From NCBI GenBank assembly GCA_028274465.1, contig CM051456.1, positions 102,461,348 through 102,525,347 on the forward strand: 64,000 nt of DNA, in the 5' to 3' direction. The notes below the pieces were generated by a model. The model did not search any database, was not told the DNA's origin, and saw only the letters and a list, made by a program, of their open reading frames with translations. Source of the stretch: Plantago ovata (taxonomy: Eukaryota; Streptophyta; Magnoliopsida; Lamiales; Plantaginaceae). A program made the position numbers and the translations under genes. Every line of letters starts with the position of its first letter. The first letter of the stretch is position 1. Shown piece after piece: positions 1 to 13,502 of the stretch.

Positions 1-837
1 CACGATCTTGACTTTTGGCGAACTAAATCAATGAAAATACATTTTTACCCTTGGTCAAATATTCAACTTTGACCGTGACCAAACAGCTTCAATTTTCATT
101 TATTACACATTTGCCTCAAATCTTATTAATTTCACCAATTTGACACCTATTAATTCAACATAAGGCATATAACTTTTTTAAATTTCAAAATTGCCTCAAA
201 TATTATTGCAAACTGAACCCTAATAATTTTAAATCTTAAAATTAACCCCAAAGGATTTTCAAAAGAATAAAAAATAAATAAAAAAGAGCTTTACAACTCG
301 CCGGCCGGAGCTGTACAGCTCCGACCTGATCGGAGAGCTCCGTTCAGAGCGGAGCTGTAAAGAGCTTTACAGCTCCGATCTGAACAGATCGGAGAAAGCT
401 CCAATCTGAACGGAGCTACACAGCTCCGTTCTGATCGGATCTAACAGCTCCGATCAGATCCGCTCAGAAGCCAGCTCCGCTCAGATCGGAGCTTACAGCT
501 CCAATCTGATCGGAGCTCTCACAGCTCCGATTGACCGGAGCTGCAACTCCGGTCTCCGATCACCGGAGCTGCAACTCCGGTCACTGGAGCTAATAGAAGA
601 AGAAGAAGGAAGAAAGGAAAGAAAAAAAAGAAAGAAAAAAGAAAAATAAAAAAAGAAAGAAAAAAAACTAAAATGTAGAGAAAATAGTGTAAGGTCGCGT
701 TTGGATGAAGTAAATGAACAGTAAGCTAGAAGCTGGTCAACGGAAGAAGTAGATTTTGGACCCATATGTAATAGATTGACTAAGGGGGGTTAGACGTAAT
801 TAGAGTGTCTAGTAGGGGCAGTGGATGTAAAATTCCC
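1..837. mobile_element. AGCTCC-palindrome MULE-like element, copy 1 (5' end outside window)
   Basis: This is the right-hand part of a non-autonomous element that recurs at 15767-16727 and 33321-34274. The opening sequence (cacgatcttgacttttggcg, then ttaccc.tggtcaaatatt) matches copy 2 near 15890. Positions 297-590 are a dense array of GGAGCT/AGCTCC units separated by GATCNGATC, followed by a purine-rich stretch at 590-680 and the shared terminal block at 780-837. It ends in GATGTAAAATTCCC, the inverted form of the family's GGGnnnTTACATC terminus. Its left end lies before base 1, so its target-site duplication cannot be checked. The 90-codon minus-strand ORF here (493-765) is low-complexity translation of the purine tract, not a gene. 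Family membership is secure; the superfamily (Mutator-like) rests on the 9-bp duplications of the other copies. Confidence 0.75.
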
Positions 838-1579
838 TAACACTATGCATCACCACAAGCTAACATAGCAATTTTCATAATCAGACAGTGATATAGCAAT
901 ATGCAAAACAACAAAATGTAAGAGTTATAGCCACACTTACAGAATCAGGACACATGTCTCTTAGTTGCAGTTGGTTTTGCAGCAACTGCATTAGCCTCAC
1001 CAGTTGTATGCAAATAGCAAGTGAACAAAGATAGTAAATGTATGACTTGATTAGTGTAGTAAATACAAAAGGTATTTTCGAATCGAAAGTTCATTGGGAA
1101 TTGTACCATCAAGAAACCGATAAGACGTGCAATGAAGTCAAGATATAGCTGTTAAAGTTGTGTAACCAAGAAAACCGGAGGTAGTATAAGATAAGTATAA
1201 AAGTATAGATGTTTAGAGATAGCAAGAGTTGGAAAAAGTGGAGTTAGAAGGATTATAAATAGGCAAAAACTTAAACTCCAACCCTAGTAAAAACTTTCCA
1301 ACAACTATATTATAAATTTCATTTAACTCCCAATTACATACATCAATTACATTTAACTCCACACGTGACTTGCACATGTTTCAAACCTAAGACCGTGTTT
1401 GGCATGAGGTGAGAGGATAAGGCCCAATATTTTGGTCAACGCCGGAACCGGCAAATTGGGCTAGATGTAATAAATGAAACAGTCGTCACCCAAATGAAAA
1501 GTGAGCCCTTAATAGGAGGTGTATATGAACTTTTCCCTAATTAAAAAAAAAGACAGTGGAAGTTTCATTTATGAAACTC
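838..1579. other. intergenic, no gene recognised
   Basis: AT-rich sequence without a convincing reading frame. Around 1381-1520 it contains a stretch beginning gaccgtgtttggcat, a phrase common near ends of plant hAT-type MITEs, but no paired inverted repeat was found. Confidence 0.5.
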
Positions 1580-1750
1580 TTTTTTTTTTAAACAACAAAT
1601 TAACACTACCCTACTCCTACACTATTCCCTTACCACCTTATAACTCACAAATACATCCATACCAACCTTGTCTCTATTGGGATTCGAACCTCCGACCACT
1701 CCTTACTACTCCAACACCTTTACCAACAAGGAATGAAAATAATAGAGTCT
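1580..1750 (-). mobile_element. tRNA-derived SINE, copy 1
   Basis: Read on the minus strand this has an RNA polymerase III B-box (GGTTCGAATCCC, 1679-1690), then a body containing gagttataaggtggta and gtgtaggagtag, and a short A-tail (poly-T at 1581-1589 on the plus strand). The same order of blocks occurs in the plus-strand copy at 51940-52104, which is what makes this a repeat family and not a chance B-box. The 5' boundary and the A-box are poorly defined, and no target-site duplication was confirmed. Confidence 0.55.
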
Positions 1751-4141
1751 ATGTATTATTTGCGGATGATATGAACTCGGTGTCTTCTTAAGCATTGGTG
1801 GGTGATATAAGTATTCCTTTTTCATTAGATCTATAATCGACCTTCAGATCCAACCGAGTAATTCATAGACTTAAAAATAGACCGTCATTAGTTCATACTC
1901 TGATGATATTGAATGTTTTTGGGTCAGGTTTATTCGTGTTCTTTTGTATTGAATTTTAAATCAATATTTATATGGTTGACAATCGTGTTTAAAGTCCAAC
2001 TCTGGATCAGATAAGTTTTGTTAGATCTATCTAAGGTAAGAATTATGATGACTTTTGTACGAAGCATGCAAGCCCTAGCTTCGATTTAAAAAGGTTAAGT
2101 TCTAAATTCATTCTACATTAATCGATTTCTCTATCTCATTATCTTATAATATATTCTACTCTTCAATTCAGAAAGATCATTATAATAAATTGTTTTATAT
2201 ATTTTATGAGCTCACATGTGTATGCATAATGTCAATGATGATTAAACTAAAGTGGTGAGTGTTATACTATATTAAATGAATAGAAAAAAGTTCATTTTGT
2301 TTAACATTAAAATAATACAAAGTTAGCGTAATAAATAGAACGTTCCACAGGCGTAGCATGTGACACAATGTGTGTATGTGTGTGTGTATGTGTGAAATGA
2401 AAATGTAAACCTGTCAGTTCATCAATCAGTATGGTTAACTCAGACTAGTCATAATGAGCGGTAGTACTCGTACTAGCTAGAATATGGCTAAGATTTGCTC
2501 TTGTGGTAGTACAACTATACAACTACTACATCACTTTAGTAAGTGATACAACTACTATCTCATCGTAAAATTCTCTAGTTGGAGTTTAACTGTAACGTGT
2601 GTTTTGTTTGTTATGTATAAATTTTATATTTGTTGTTCCAATTCTCGTTACTTGAATTAGTTGAAATGCATATGGATATTGTTGGTGACATGATAGGGCG
2701 TAACAAATTTTTGGGCCATCTTGATGGGACTATGTATTTTGTCTGAACTTATTAGCTTGATTTTGCTCGTGTTAGATTTGTTTTACGTTCTCACAAAGCT
2801 CTGGTTAGGACCATTTTCAAAACTTGACTAGTGTATGTTGCATTCAGTAATATCATGTTTGTACCTTTTTAAATACTTCATGTTTGTAAATGGAAAGCAT
2901 GTGACCAAGCTGGAGAACACTTCCACAATAGCACCGTGCAAGACATACTGAGACCGTGATCACATACAAGTGGCTCGGGAATGGTACTATAAGAAGAGTT
3001 GCCTACTTTTTCAAGTGCACTAGCTAGACAAAAGATTACATTTGATTCATAAAATAACTCTAAAGTAGAGGTTCATGGACTTATCTCAATAATAGATTCA
3101 TGGACTTAATTACTTGAATTGTAAAAGCATGAGAGGAATTGAATTACACAAATCTTTCATAAGGATGTGCTACTCTTACTTTAGGATTGAGGAATTGCAA
3201 GAACAGATTTCTATAGTTGCCCATGCAATTCGTGATGCATGAGATTGTTCTAGAGGTCTGCGAGCTAAATACTAACACATACTTTTGTGTACATATAAAA
3301 TATATCATAACGTGTTAAATATGAGTTAACATCAATAATTTATAAATGTTGAACACCAACACGTGGTTGAACATATCCACCATTCACAAGCGCTCTATCA
3401 TAATCAATAGCTTTTAAACAACTTTGACCATCACCAATGAGAAGCTCTCTGAAGTCGATTTGTTCTCCCCAGCCGTCTCTATTGTCGTTTCTTCCCCAGT
3501 CCGAACAATTTCCGCAACATACATATCTCATGATAACTACATGCCACGACATAAAAAACACATCGACCCCAACAGTCATCCATGCTTAATTTTTTTTTTT
3601 ACATAAACATCTAAATGCCAACGATGACTTTTTCAACAGAACACATTAACATGATAATTAATCAAGCATACAATACCATTTCCAAAATAATAAATGCAAG
3701 TGCAATACATATGTGATCCTCCACTCAAGATTCATACAAATTCTCCATATTATCATCCTAGTACCAGAATTCTTAAGAAAACTTGCATACCTGCACTACA
3801 CTGTCACACTCCAATCGCAGTCATGAGTCACGTAACCCTCTGTTTTCTTATTCTCACTTTTTTCGATTACTAGGAACAACCAGAAGAGGAGAACATAGAA
3901 GCCTACCAATAGTATGCAAAAATAGTAGGGTATTATGTGATTATGATTTTTGTTTTTTTAAACGTTAAAATGAATTAATCGATCTGAAAAATCAAAATAT
4001 GGAGAATGTGAAGGGGTAATTAAAATTTACCCTAGTAGTGATTGGCAGCTACTAGTAGCAAGCAGCAGTAAGATTAACCCCAACCCCACCAACCCCCATT
4101 TGCTTTATATCTCCTTTTCACATTTCCAGAGACTGTTAAAA
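1751..4141. other. intergenic region upstream of the DUF627/629 gene
   Basis: AT-rich DNA. The only clear structure is a GT-rich microsatellite at about 2366-2394 (tgtgtatgtgtgtg). Short ORFs here (for example 3340-3579, 3783-3968) have no recognisable domain and no splice-site support. The last few hundred bases presumably form the promoter of the next gene. Confidence 0.5.
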
Positions 4142-4151
4142 TTGGGCCCAA
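4142..4151. promoter_or_regulatory. TTGGGCCCAA palindrome, site II/TCP-type element
   Basis: A perfect 10-bp palindrome containing TGGGCC on both strands lies 325 bp upstream of the start codon at 4476. TGGGCC (site II) elements bind TCP factors and are typical of promoters of broadly expressed plant genes. A CT-rich leader follows, with a probable 5'-UTR intron (donor GTAAGT at 4317, acceptor TAG at about 4414). The assignment is by motif only. Confidence 0.4.
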
Positions 4152-4475
4152 AACAATTTTTCCCCATCTCTTCAAATTCAATTCATCTCTCCCAAAATCT
4201 CTCTACTGTTGGTTAGGTGTGTTGGTGTTATCTCTCTCTAGTCTCTACACAATCGGTGTGCCTGCAGCATATACATACACTCACACGTAGGGCTTCGTCT
4301 CCGATCCATCTCCTCAGTAAGTCTCGTCTCTTCTCTATCTCTCTCTGTGTGTTCTGTTTTATGTTTTATGTTATTAGATAGCTAAATGCGGTGAAATTCC
4401 ATTTTTATTGGTAGATTTGTTGGACCATAGATACGGAATTTATGCATGCAATAATCAGCTCTAGGAGAATCTGAT

Positions 4476-7400
4476 ATGGGGCACAAGAAGCGAAACGTCG
4501 CTCCTCGCTCCAAATCCTCTCAGCCGCAGTCACCGCCGTCGGATGCCACAGCCGAGGCAACCAATGGTGGTGGTGGTGGTGGTGGTTCAAACCCTGACCA
4601 AACCCTATCCAAATCGCCGACTGAAAAATCCGGCTCGCTTGAGTTAATACTCGCCACCAGCAATGGAAGTGGAAACCCTTATTCGCCCTATGCGGCGGTC
4701 AAGGTTGAGTGCGAGAAGGCTCTCAATGCTTTGAGGAGAGGGAACCACACACGAGCCCTAAGGCTGATGAAGGAGTTGTGCTCTAAGTATTATAATTCCC
4801 CTCATTTGGCATTGGTTAACCGAGTTCAAGGGACGGTTTGTGTCAAGGTGGCTTCGATTATTGATGACCCTAAGGCTAAGCAGCACCACATGAAGAATGC
4901 GCTTGAGAGTGCGAGGAGGGCTGTCTGTTTATCTCCTAACTCGATTGAGTTTTCGCACTTTTATGCTAATTTACTGTATGAGGTTGCCAATGAGGGGAAG
5001 GAGTATGAGGATGTGGTGCATGAATGTGAGAGGGCTTTGGCCATAGAGAATCCGGTTGACCCTGCTAAGGAGAGTTTGCAGGAAGAGAACCAGCAGAAGA
5101 TTTCCACAGCTGATGCTCGAGTGGCTCATGTTCAGAATGAGCTTCGGTCTTTGATTCAGAAGTCAAATATTGCGTCTATTTCAACTTGGATGAAGAATTT
5201 GGGCACTGGGGAGGAGAAGTTTCGGTTGATTCCGATAAGAAGGGTTCCTGAGGATCCAATGGAGGCCAGGGCAGTTCAGGCAAGGCGTCCGAATGAGATT
5301 AAGAAGGCGAACAAGACGCCTGAGGAGCGAAGGAAAGAAATTGAAGTGAGAGTAGCGGCTGCACGGCTTTTGCAGCAGAAGTCAGAGTCCCCACATTTGG
5401 GGAATGATGTGGATGGTAGTAATAACAATAGCAAAGGGACGGATTCTGGTCCAGGACCTGGTGTGAGAGCAGGTGAAAGACGGAAAAGTGGTAATGTGAG
5501 AAAAAATGCATCTTCCGATGAGAGGAAAGATTGGGTACGATCATATTGGAACTCGATGAGTTCAGATAAGAAAAAAGACATGCTTAGAATTAGCATTTCA
5601 GATCTCAAAGCACATTTTAATTCATCCAAGGATGGGTCACAGAATGAGGTACTTGGTGAAGCTTTATCGTTTGGACAAGCAAACAAAGTATGGAAGTTTT
5701 GGCTGTGCTGCCGTTGCAATGAGAAATTTCCTGATGCTAGATTATTTATGCAACATATTGTCCATGAGCACATGGGTAGTTTGTTGCCGAAAATGCAGTC
5801 ACTTCTGCCCCAAAGTGTGGATAGTGAATGGGCTGAGATGATTCTCAAGTGCCCCTGGAAGCCGTTGGACTTAAGTGCTGCTATCAGGATACTTGAGAAA
5901 CAGTCGAAACCTGAGGCACCAGATTTCCCTGATGGATCTTATATTAGGCAGGATGCTGATGATTCAAAAGAATGCTTTGTGGACACTTACTGTAATGAAT
6001 ATGAATGGGATTCATCCCCAGGACAGAAGAAACTGGGTAATTATTGCAATGGTAATACTCAGGATGGCAGCAGGGAGTTTGAAGATGTTGAGTGGATGGA
6101 CTGTGATGGAGATCAAAGTTGTAAGGAAAGCTTATTTCACCAAAACTGGCCTTTGTCTGATGACCCTGAGCGTGCAAAGCTTCTAGAAAGAATCCATGCT
6201 GTTCTCCAGGCCATGATCAAACACAAATATCTTGCTGCAAGTCACCTTAGCAAAGTTATCCATTTTGCGGTTGAGCAGTTCCAGGTTATGGCTTGTGGTT
6301 CTCAGCTTCTTAACTCGGACTTTGACCAGTCACCTTTATTCATCTGCTTTTTGGGTGCTGCGGAGCTTAAGAAGATCCTGAAAGATATACAGGACATATC
6401 TCAATCATGTGGATTAAGCAGATATTCTGATAAAAGTATTGCCACGGAAGATTCAAGTGGTGGCCCCCAGGACACTGAGATTGCGGAGAAGATCATTTTT
6501 AACCATGATGCTTCCTTTTTGGTTCTCGACGAGCATTTTCTTCCATGCAAGATCACTCGCCCATTAATTTATGATGCTGCTAATGATGATTCCACTGCAG
6601 CAGCTCCATCCCATATCAGCTATGAGAAGGGTGTTGTACTTGATTCAGATGCATTGTTGTCCTGGATATTTAGAGGTCCCTCAAGTGGCGAGCAACTGAT
6701 ATCCTGGACACGTGCCCTAGAGGACAAAGCCCAACAAGGTTTAGAAATTCTTCAGTTGCTTGAGAAGGAATCTTATAATCTGCAGGGACTGTGTGAGAGA
6801 AAGTGCGAGCACTTGAGTTATGAAGAGGCACTTCAGGCTGTGGAGGATCTTTGTCTGGAAGAGAGAAGGAGAAGAGAGCATGCAACTGAGTTTGCCCATC
6901 AAAGTTATGAGGCTGTACTCAAGAAAAGACGAGAGGAGCTCATTGAGAATGAGAATGAAATTACCATGATGAGCAAGAGATTTGAGTCGGATGCTATAAC
7001 AAACGTTCTAAAGGAATCAGAATCTAGCAGTGACCAGTCTTATGGTTTTGATGAAACTTATAGTGGTGTGATGTCTCCACATTATGACATAGAATCTGGT
7101 GAAGATGAAGATTGGAGAACGAAAGACTATCTACATCAGGTGGACTCTAGCATAGTAGGTGCTATACAGAAGCAGAAGGAACAAGTCTCTCTTGAGGTTT
7201 GCATCTTTTGGTCTGGTTTTGTTATTTGTTGTTCTTTTTCATATATTATTTGCTGCTTTGTCTCACATGTTAGTGTTGCAGATCTGCAAAATAGATGGGA
7301 GAATCATGCGATTAGTTGCTGGGATTCAACAATTAGAATTCAAGCTGGAATGTACATCTTTCCATGATTTTAGAATGATCTTGATCCCTCTAGTAAAATC

Positions 7401-7922
7401 ACTATTGCGGGTTAGTATCTGTTGTAACACCTTTCAAGAATCTCAAGACATTTTTAGTGCATTTTTCAGTGGGTTAGAGGTATATAATTCATCTGTTTGC
7501 AGGCATGCTTGGAGGATCTTGCAGAGAAAGATGCAACAGAAAAATCTGATGCTGCTAGGGAGGCATTTCTAGCTGAACTTGCCCTGGATTCCGAAAAAAG
7601 TGCTGGTGCAGGAGCTGACAATTCAAAACATTTGCATGAAAAGACAAAGGATAAGAAGAAGCATAAAGATAACCGAAAAAGCAGAGACTCAAAGGTTTGA
7701 ACTTAATATTCAGACATCATATTTCATAATTTTCAAATAATAAAGGCAGGATATGGACTAATTTTCTGATGTTTTCTGCTCTGGTTGTTGTTTATAGGTT
7801 CATATTAATGGTGGTGAATCTCATGATCAGACTACCGATGGGCTGTATGTCTTGTCTTTCATTATAATCATAAGCTATAGCATGCTTCCATTACGCACTT
7901 GAATTTTTTTTTCTAATTTTTA

Positions 7923-7985
<63 letters not shown>

Positions 7986-8043
7986 TTTTTTTTTTTTTTT
8001 TTATTTTTTTTGCTATAAACTACACTTTTATTAATCACGCAAA

Positions 8044-8085
<42 letters not shown>

Positions 8086-11000
8086 TTTGTTTTTAAGATA
8101 TATGTTGAAACTCACCTTTATTTTGTGGCAAATGTTTATATTGCAGATTGCTGCCAAGCCACCATGATGAGGATGTTCTTGGTTCTGAATTTGATTTTTC
8201 TAGTATTGGTGATGATGGTTTACGATTACAAGAAGAGGAGTACAAGCGCATAATGGAACTTGAAGCTGAAGAAAGGAAGCTTGAAGAAACTTTGGAATAT
8301 CAACGGCGAATAGAAAATGAGGCAAAGCAGAAACATCTTGCTGAACAACATAGAAGAAATTCAAAATCAAATGGGGATAAGTTCCTTGCCACATCTGATG
8401 CTTACTTTGCGGGAAACAATGTGGATAAAGATACCGTTGAGCAATGGACAAATAGGAAGGTAAGCTATAGGTGTAATCAAAGATATTTTGGAATAACTTT
8501 TGATATCCAATGAGATAGAAATAAGATATGAAAGAAAGAAATGAGATGTAATTATACTTTTATTATCATACTCGTGGAAAATCAAATTAAAATAAAAAAT
8601 GAAGTTCTGTAATTCCTCCATTTGAAATTTTGAAAATTGGTTGGCTGAGATGATTTCACTGCTCCTGATAGTAAACAAAAGATGGATTTACTAGGCTGGA
8701 TCACTAGCAACAAAAGATTGACTGCCCTGTATGATTCAGACCATGGTCCCTCTCGTGTATTGATATGCCTACAAAATTCACTTATGTAACTGTTTGTTGA
8801 TAAATGCTTTGTATCATTGTTTGGAGTACAACCATTTTATTTCAAGGGAAACAGGGGACAATTTCGAGGGATAGCTAAATGCCTTCTCCTTTTGAACCTT
8901 TTCTGCAGAAGGATGTGCCTGATAGCAGTCTGGATGGTGTAGGTGAGAACACTGCAAATGGGGCAATGCCAAGAACTGGTAACAGTCCTGATGATTATCC
9001 TTGGCATTTTTTTCGTTGTCTAAATTGCAAACCTCACATTACCAAACAATCTGTTTCAGGGTTAACGAATGTAGGAATTCTTCAGGATGGTGGTTTGCTT
9101 TCTGATAGACGCTCAGGAAGGCGGAGCAGACGGCATAGAGGCCCTACAAAATTGATTGATGGAAATATTCCGCCAGTCGTTTCGGATAAACAGGATAATG
9201 ATGCTGGTCGATTTGGACAGAATTCCCCAGGTGATGGTGGTATGTGCATTTGAATACTCTCCTGTCTCTGCATTTGATTTCTTGGATTTATAATTCATGA
9301 TTATTCTTCCAGTTTTGCGCAATATGTCTGAAATTGTAATTATGACTTCGAACTTTAGTAAATCCGTGGATTTTTGAAATTGTTTTTGTATATAACAAGC
9401 ATATACAATATTTAGAAATAGCAATCATAATTCACATAATCTTGCCGATGCTACAATTTGATGATCTTGTTGATTTTATCTTAGAGTTTATATGATTTAG
9501 TTTATAGAGTACTCAGATCAACCAGGTAGGATTTTAAGGATCATATTCGTACCCAAATCAGAATTCTGTTTGCAGGGATCTTCTTACAACCATTCCTGAT
9601 ATAGTTTCTCACGTATTCCTTTTGAACTCGATTAAATTTTACTGTTTCTGAGAATTGGTTGACCTCTTTGGCTAGATGATGGTGCAAAAACATTGGGAAA
9701 ACTTCAGGCTGATGACGACGATGAACAAAGATTTCAAGCAGACATTAAAAGAGCCGTACGCCAAAGTCTTGGTATTTGTCTTCACTTTTGTCTTTCTGCC
9801 TTTGGTTTTGTTTCATCTACTTTATCGGCTTTCATCTTAAATTGGCTAATGTGGGGTGGAAGAACTATGTATTTCGTTCATCACCTGTGTAGTCCTTAGT
9901 TCCGACTTCTGACTTGGTAATTGCTAGTATGTAGAAGCACTGAGATTATCAATTTTTATCTTGTGTGATCTGGCTCGCTATTATTCTTTTGCTCCAATTT
10001 TTGAAATGCAGCCTCTTGCCTGTTTATGTGTTGGATATTAGTTATTGATACATTCATTTTGATATATCTGTGTAATTCAGCTCTTGCCCCTTTCTTTCAT
10101 CACATATGGCCTACTATTATGTGTCCTGTATTTTGATTTTGTTTATTTTCTATCTCACTTGGCAATGTTTTGTTCAATAAAGTTATAAAGAAATTGTGAA
10201 CGAGGCAAGCTCTTTTGTGGGCTAAATAGCCGCTGTGTACCCTAATTCTTCAAATTACTGTGAGAAAATCATCATAAGCTTATTGCAACTTTCTTATACG
10301 TTATATGTTCCATACATTTTGTTAGACACATTCAATGCGCTTCAAAAACCATCTTTGGTGTCAGCGTCCACAATGCCACGCAAGGAGCGGTCACGAACCA
10401 GTGATTCTTCCGGTTCATGTGATGGAGTTGATGAAGATGGTAATTCTGTGGATGGATATGGAAGAGGGCTGAAAAATGAAGTTGGCGAATATAATTGTTT
10501 TCTCAATGTCATTATACAGGTCAGTAACAAAAGTATTGCCGTGTCATTTCAATAATTTTCTGTGGGTCCCTCTACTTAGTCTTGTGGTACTATCTGTTTG
10601 GGGCCTGAGCGGTTCATTCTTTTTCTTCACTCAGTCCTTATGGCACCTAAGACGGTTCCGAGATGAATTTTTGCGGAGGCCGTCATCAGAACATATCCAT
10701 GCTGGTGATCCTTGTGTCGTGTGTGCTTTATATGATATCTTCGTGGCTCTGAGCACATCATCTACAGATAACCAAAGAGATGCTATTGCTCCTACTGCTT
10801 TGAGAGTTGCTTTAAGCAATTTGTATCCAGATAGTAATTTCTTTCAAGAGGTAAGAGGCAGCATGCTGCCTGGCTGGTCCTTCAATTATGCTAAACATAT
10901 ATTGTACATTTGTTTTGTGATTGGAAGCTGTTTTCATATGTATATCTGAGTATGGTGACATTGCAGGGTCAAATGAATGATGCTTCTGAAGTGCTTGGGG

Positions 11001-13502
11001 TAATATTTGATTGTCTTCATCGGTCATTCACTCCTGCACCCATTGCTCCTAGTACAGATTCAGAAGATAACAACTGCACTGGCTTGTGGGAATGCACCAA
11101 TGGCTCTTGTATTGCACATTCTATTTTTGGAATGGACATTGTTGAGAGAATGAATTGTTTCGACTGTCATGTGGAGTCCAGACATCTTAAATATACATCT
11201 TTTTTTCATAATATCAATGCCAGTGCTCTGAGAACAGTGGAGGTACATGCTTCTAAGGATATGGTATACACTCTCAATTCTCTTAAAATCTGCTTAAAGA
11301 TTGTCCATTTTAGGCGTGTTTTTCAAACCTTAGCGTAGCATGTCTCGTTGGATGTAATTGAGCTTTCATATAAATTTTTGTATTTGTGCGAATGATTTAA
11401 TTTATTCAGTTATGCTAATTATATTACTTTACCTATCAGGTCATGTGCCCAGAAAAATCCTTTGATGAGCTTTTGAACCTGGTTGAGATGAATCACCAGT
11501 TACCTTGTGATGTAGAGGCTGGTGGCTGCGGAAAGCTCAACTATATCCACCATATCCTATCCACCCCTCCCCATGTTTTTACAACAGGTGACTTCCTCAT
11601 GTCCTATGTTTCTAGGTCTTTTTGTGTTTTTCAATTTACCTTTCAATGTGCGAAGAGAGGATCCCTTTTTGCTGGTACTAAGTCTTGGTGATTTTTGTTC
11701 TGTGTTGTAGTCTTGGGCTGGCAGAATACCCGTGAAAGCGTCGAAGATATAACTGCAACATTAAGAGCCTTATCAACTGAAATTGACATCAGTGTCCTAT
11801 ATCGAGGTCTTGATCCAAAAAGCCGACACCGCCTTGTTTCAGTGGTATGATTCTGAGAACCATTTCCCATCAGTATATTCATTTGATCTGTTTAGCCGGG
11901 GTTACCGAATTCTCCAACCCCTGGCGAATTACATACTAGATCGCACAAATCAATACATGATATTTAGCCTTGTAAGAGGCTCTGTTTGCTTTTTAGGATG
12001 CTATATCTAGTCTTAGAAGAGATACCATGAGGACCTGTTCTCTATAAACTGAGCTGCAGAATGATGCCTTGAGTATTTAATCCTCACCTCAACGCAAGTA
12101 AATTGGTTTGAAGGCCAAACTATGACATGGAAACATCAAACACTACCATGTGTTATCTTAATTATTTGAATTCCTTTCAGTTCTACCCTCGGTTCCCTTG
12201 GTTACTTATTTCCATAATGCTTCCGCTTTGTTCTTAGCAAAGGGGATTCTCATTCTGATATAATGATGCACGTTGATTCTATACTGCTTCTTGCTTACGT
12301 TTTTCTGACTGCTGCTTGGCTTTAGGAGTTTTTCCCTAGGTTACTTATTTCCATAATGCTTCCACTTTTAAACCACTTCTTGCCTGAGTTTCCTCGACTA
12401 CTACTTGGCTTTATGAGTTGGTTCTGTGTCTTTCACTTGAAAACCATGGGTTCTTCCCTTGTTTGTTTCTCTATTCGGGTGTTGTCAGTTACCACTTACT
12501 TTTATCTGATGTAGCTAAGGCCTTCTGTGAAGGTCAGATAAAGGATTGGTTGGTAGGATTTTTGCCTGATGGTAACATTCGAGCTGAATGTGTAACACCC
12601 CCCCCCCCCCCCCCAAAAAAAAGAGAGAGAGAGAGAGAGAAAGAAACTGAAGTAGACTGAATTCCTTTCCCAATGGAGTTTGTTATGTCATCTCTCTTTC
12701 TAAAGTGACTTTCCCTTTTGTATCGTCTGGGTCTCTACGTTGCCTAGATGCTTCTTATGTTGTCCTCCTCTAGTCAGCCCTGTGAAGATTGGTTTAGTTG
12801 GTAACTCGGCTTGTTTTGTTGCATCAGAATTCAGAGTCTTTTCTTAGCTAGAGAGCTGAATTTTTTTCCTTATGCTTATATTTTATTGAATCTGGGGGCT
12901 GTTGGGACCGAACCCGCAGCTTCAATCCTCCAAACCATAACCAACTATTGAAGGTATTGATCGTATTACCCACACAATTTTATATACTTCGTATCAAATG
13001 CATTTGTTTAACCCCACTCCCTGTATAGCCATGGACTTCCTGACTTTGAAATAACCCCTCTTCGAAATATATAAATGGAAAGTGCTACTTGTATAGCAAT
13101 GGACATTTGACTATGAAATGGATTGTTGACAATGAAATTGATTGCCAAGTGTTTTCTTCAATGTATAGTGTTCAGTCGGAAGATACTGTTCGCAACTATG
13201 TTTATGTCTGAATTTTCAACATGTAATGCTGTTAGGTTTGCTATTACGGCCAGCACTATCATTGCTTCGCCTACAGTCGAGATCATGAGCAGTGGATAAT
13301 GTACGATGACAAAACTGTGAAGGTACTTTGACCTAACTGTTGATTTGTTATACTCTACTTATTATGCTAATTTTGTTCTTCCATTTGTAATCTATCTATG
13401 TACTATGTGCAGGTAATTGGTAATAACTGGAATGATGTTGTATCAATGTGTGAAAGAGGACATCTACAGCCACAGGTCCTCTTCTTTGAAGCTGTAAATT
13501 AG
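4476..13502 (+). CDS. DUF627/DUF629 ubiquitin carboxyl-terminal hydrolase-related protein
   Basis: Fifteen exons keep one frame: 4476-7196, 7282-7410, 7503-7694, 7798-7844, 8147-8459, 8909-8978, 9060-9239, 9676-9771, 10326-10519, 10635-10850, 10967-11242, 11440-11587, 11711-11844, 13236-13322, 13413-13502. The product is about 1630 aa, close to the Arabidopsis relatives (At3g47890/At3g47910 type). Order: Ser/Pro/Gly-rich N-terminus; TPR-like DUF627 (about 70-185); C2H2-like finger CCRCNEKF...QHIVHEH (about 410-435) within DUF629; acidic and coiled-coil middle; Lys-rich patch (about 1000-1014); C-terminal UCH/USP-like domain. The Cys box [14 protein letters not shown] puts the nucleophile candidate at about Cys1307, and [13 protein letters not shown] (about 1578-1590) is the His box. 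The Cys box carries extra residues relative to canonical USPs, so catalytic activity is uncertain. It may process ubiquitin conjugates; no substrate is known to me. The first ATG follows a CT-rich leader. The ORF continuing past 7196 is intron read-through. Confidence 0.93.
7918..8092. repeat. (TTA)n microsatellites in intron 4 of the DUF627/629 gene
   Basis: Two runs of TTA/ATT triplets (about 7921-7983 and 8046-8092) flank a poly-T/AT stretch. They lie inside the 302-bp intron between exons 4 and 5 and are likely length-polymorphic. Confidence 0.9.
12598..12646. repeat. C-run plus A-run plus (GA)n in the large intron 13
   Basis: A run of about 16 C residues, an A run and GA repeats lie in the 1.39-kb intron 11845-13235, the longest of this gene. 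The same intron contains a partial internal duplication (ggttacttatttccataatg at about 12200 and again at about 12341). Confidence 0.85.

Noticed and set aside
493..765. 90-codon minus-strand ORF rich in Phe/Ser
   Set aside because: It is the translation of a purine tract and palindromic repeats inside the AGCTCC-family element.
5276..5848. 190-codon minus-strand ORF
   Set aside because: Antisense shadow of exon 1 of the DUF627/629 gene.
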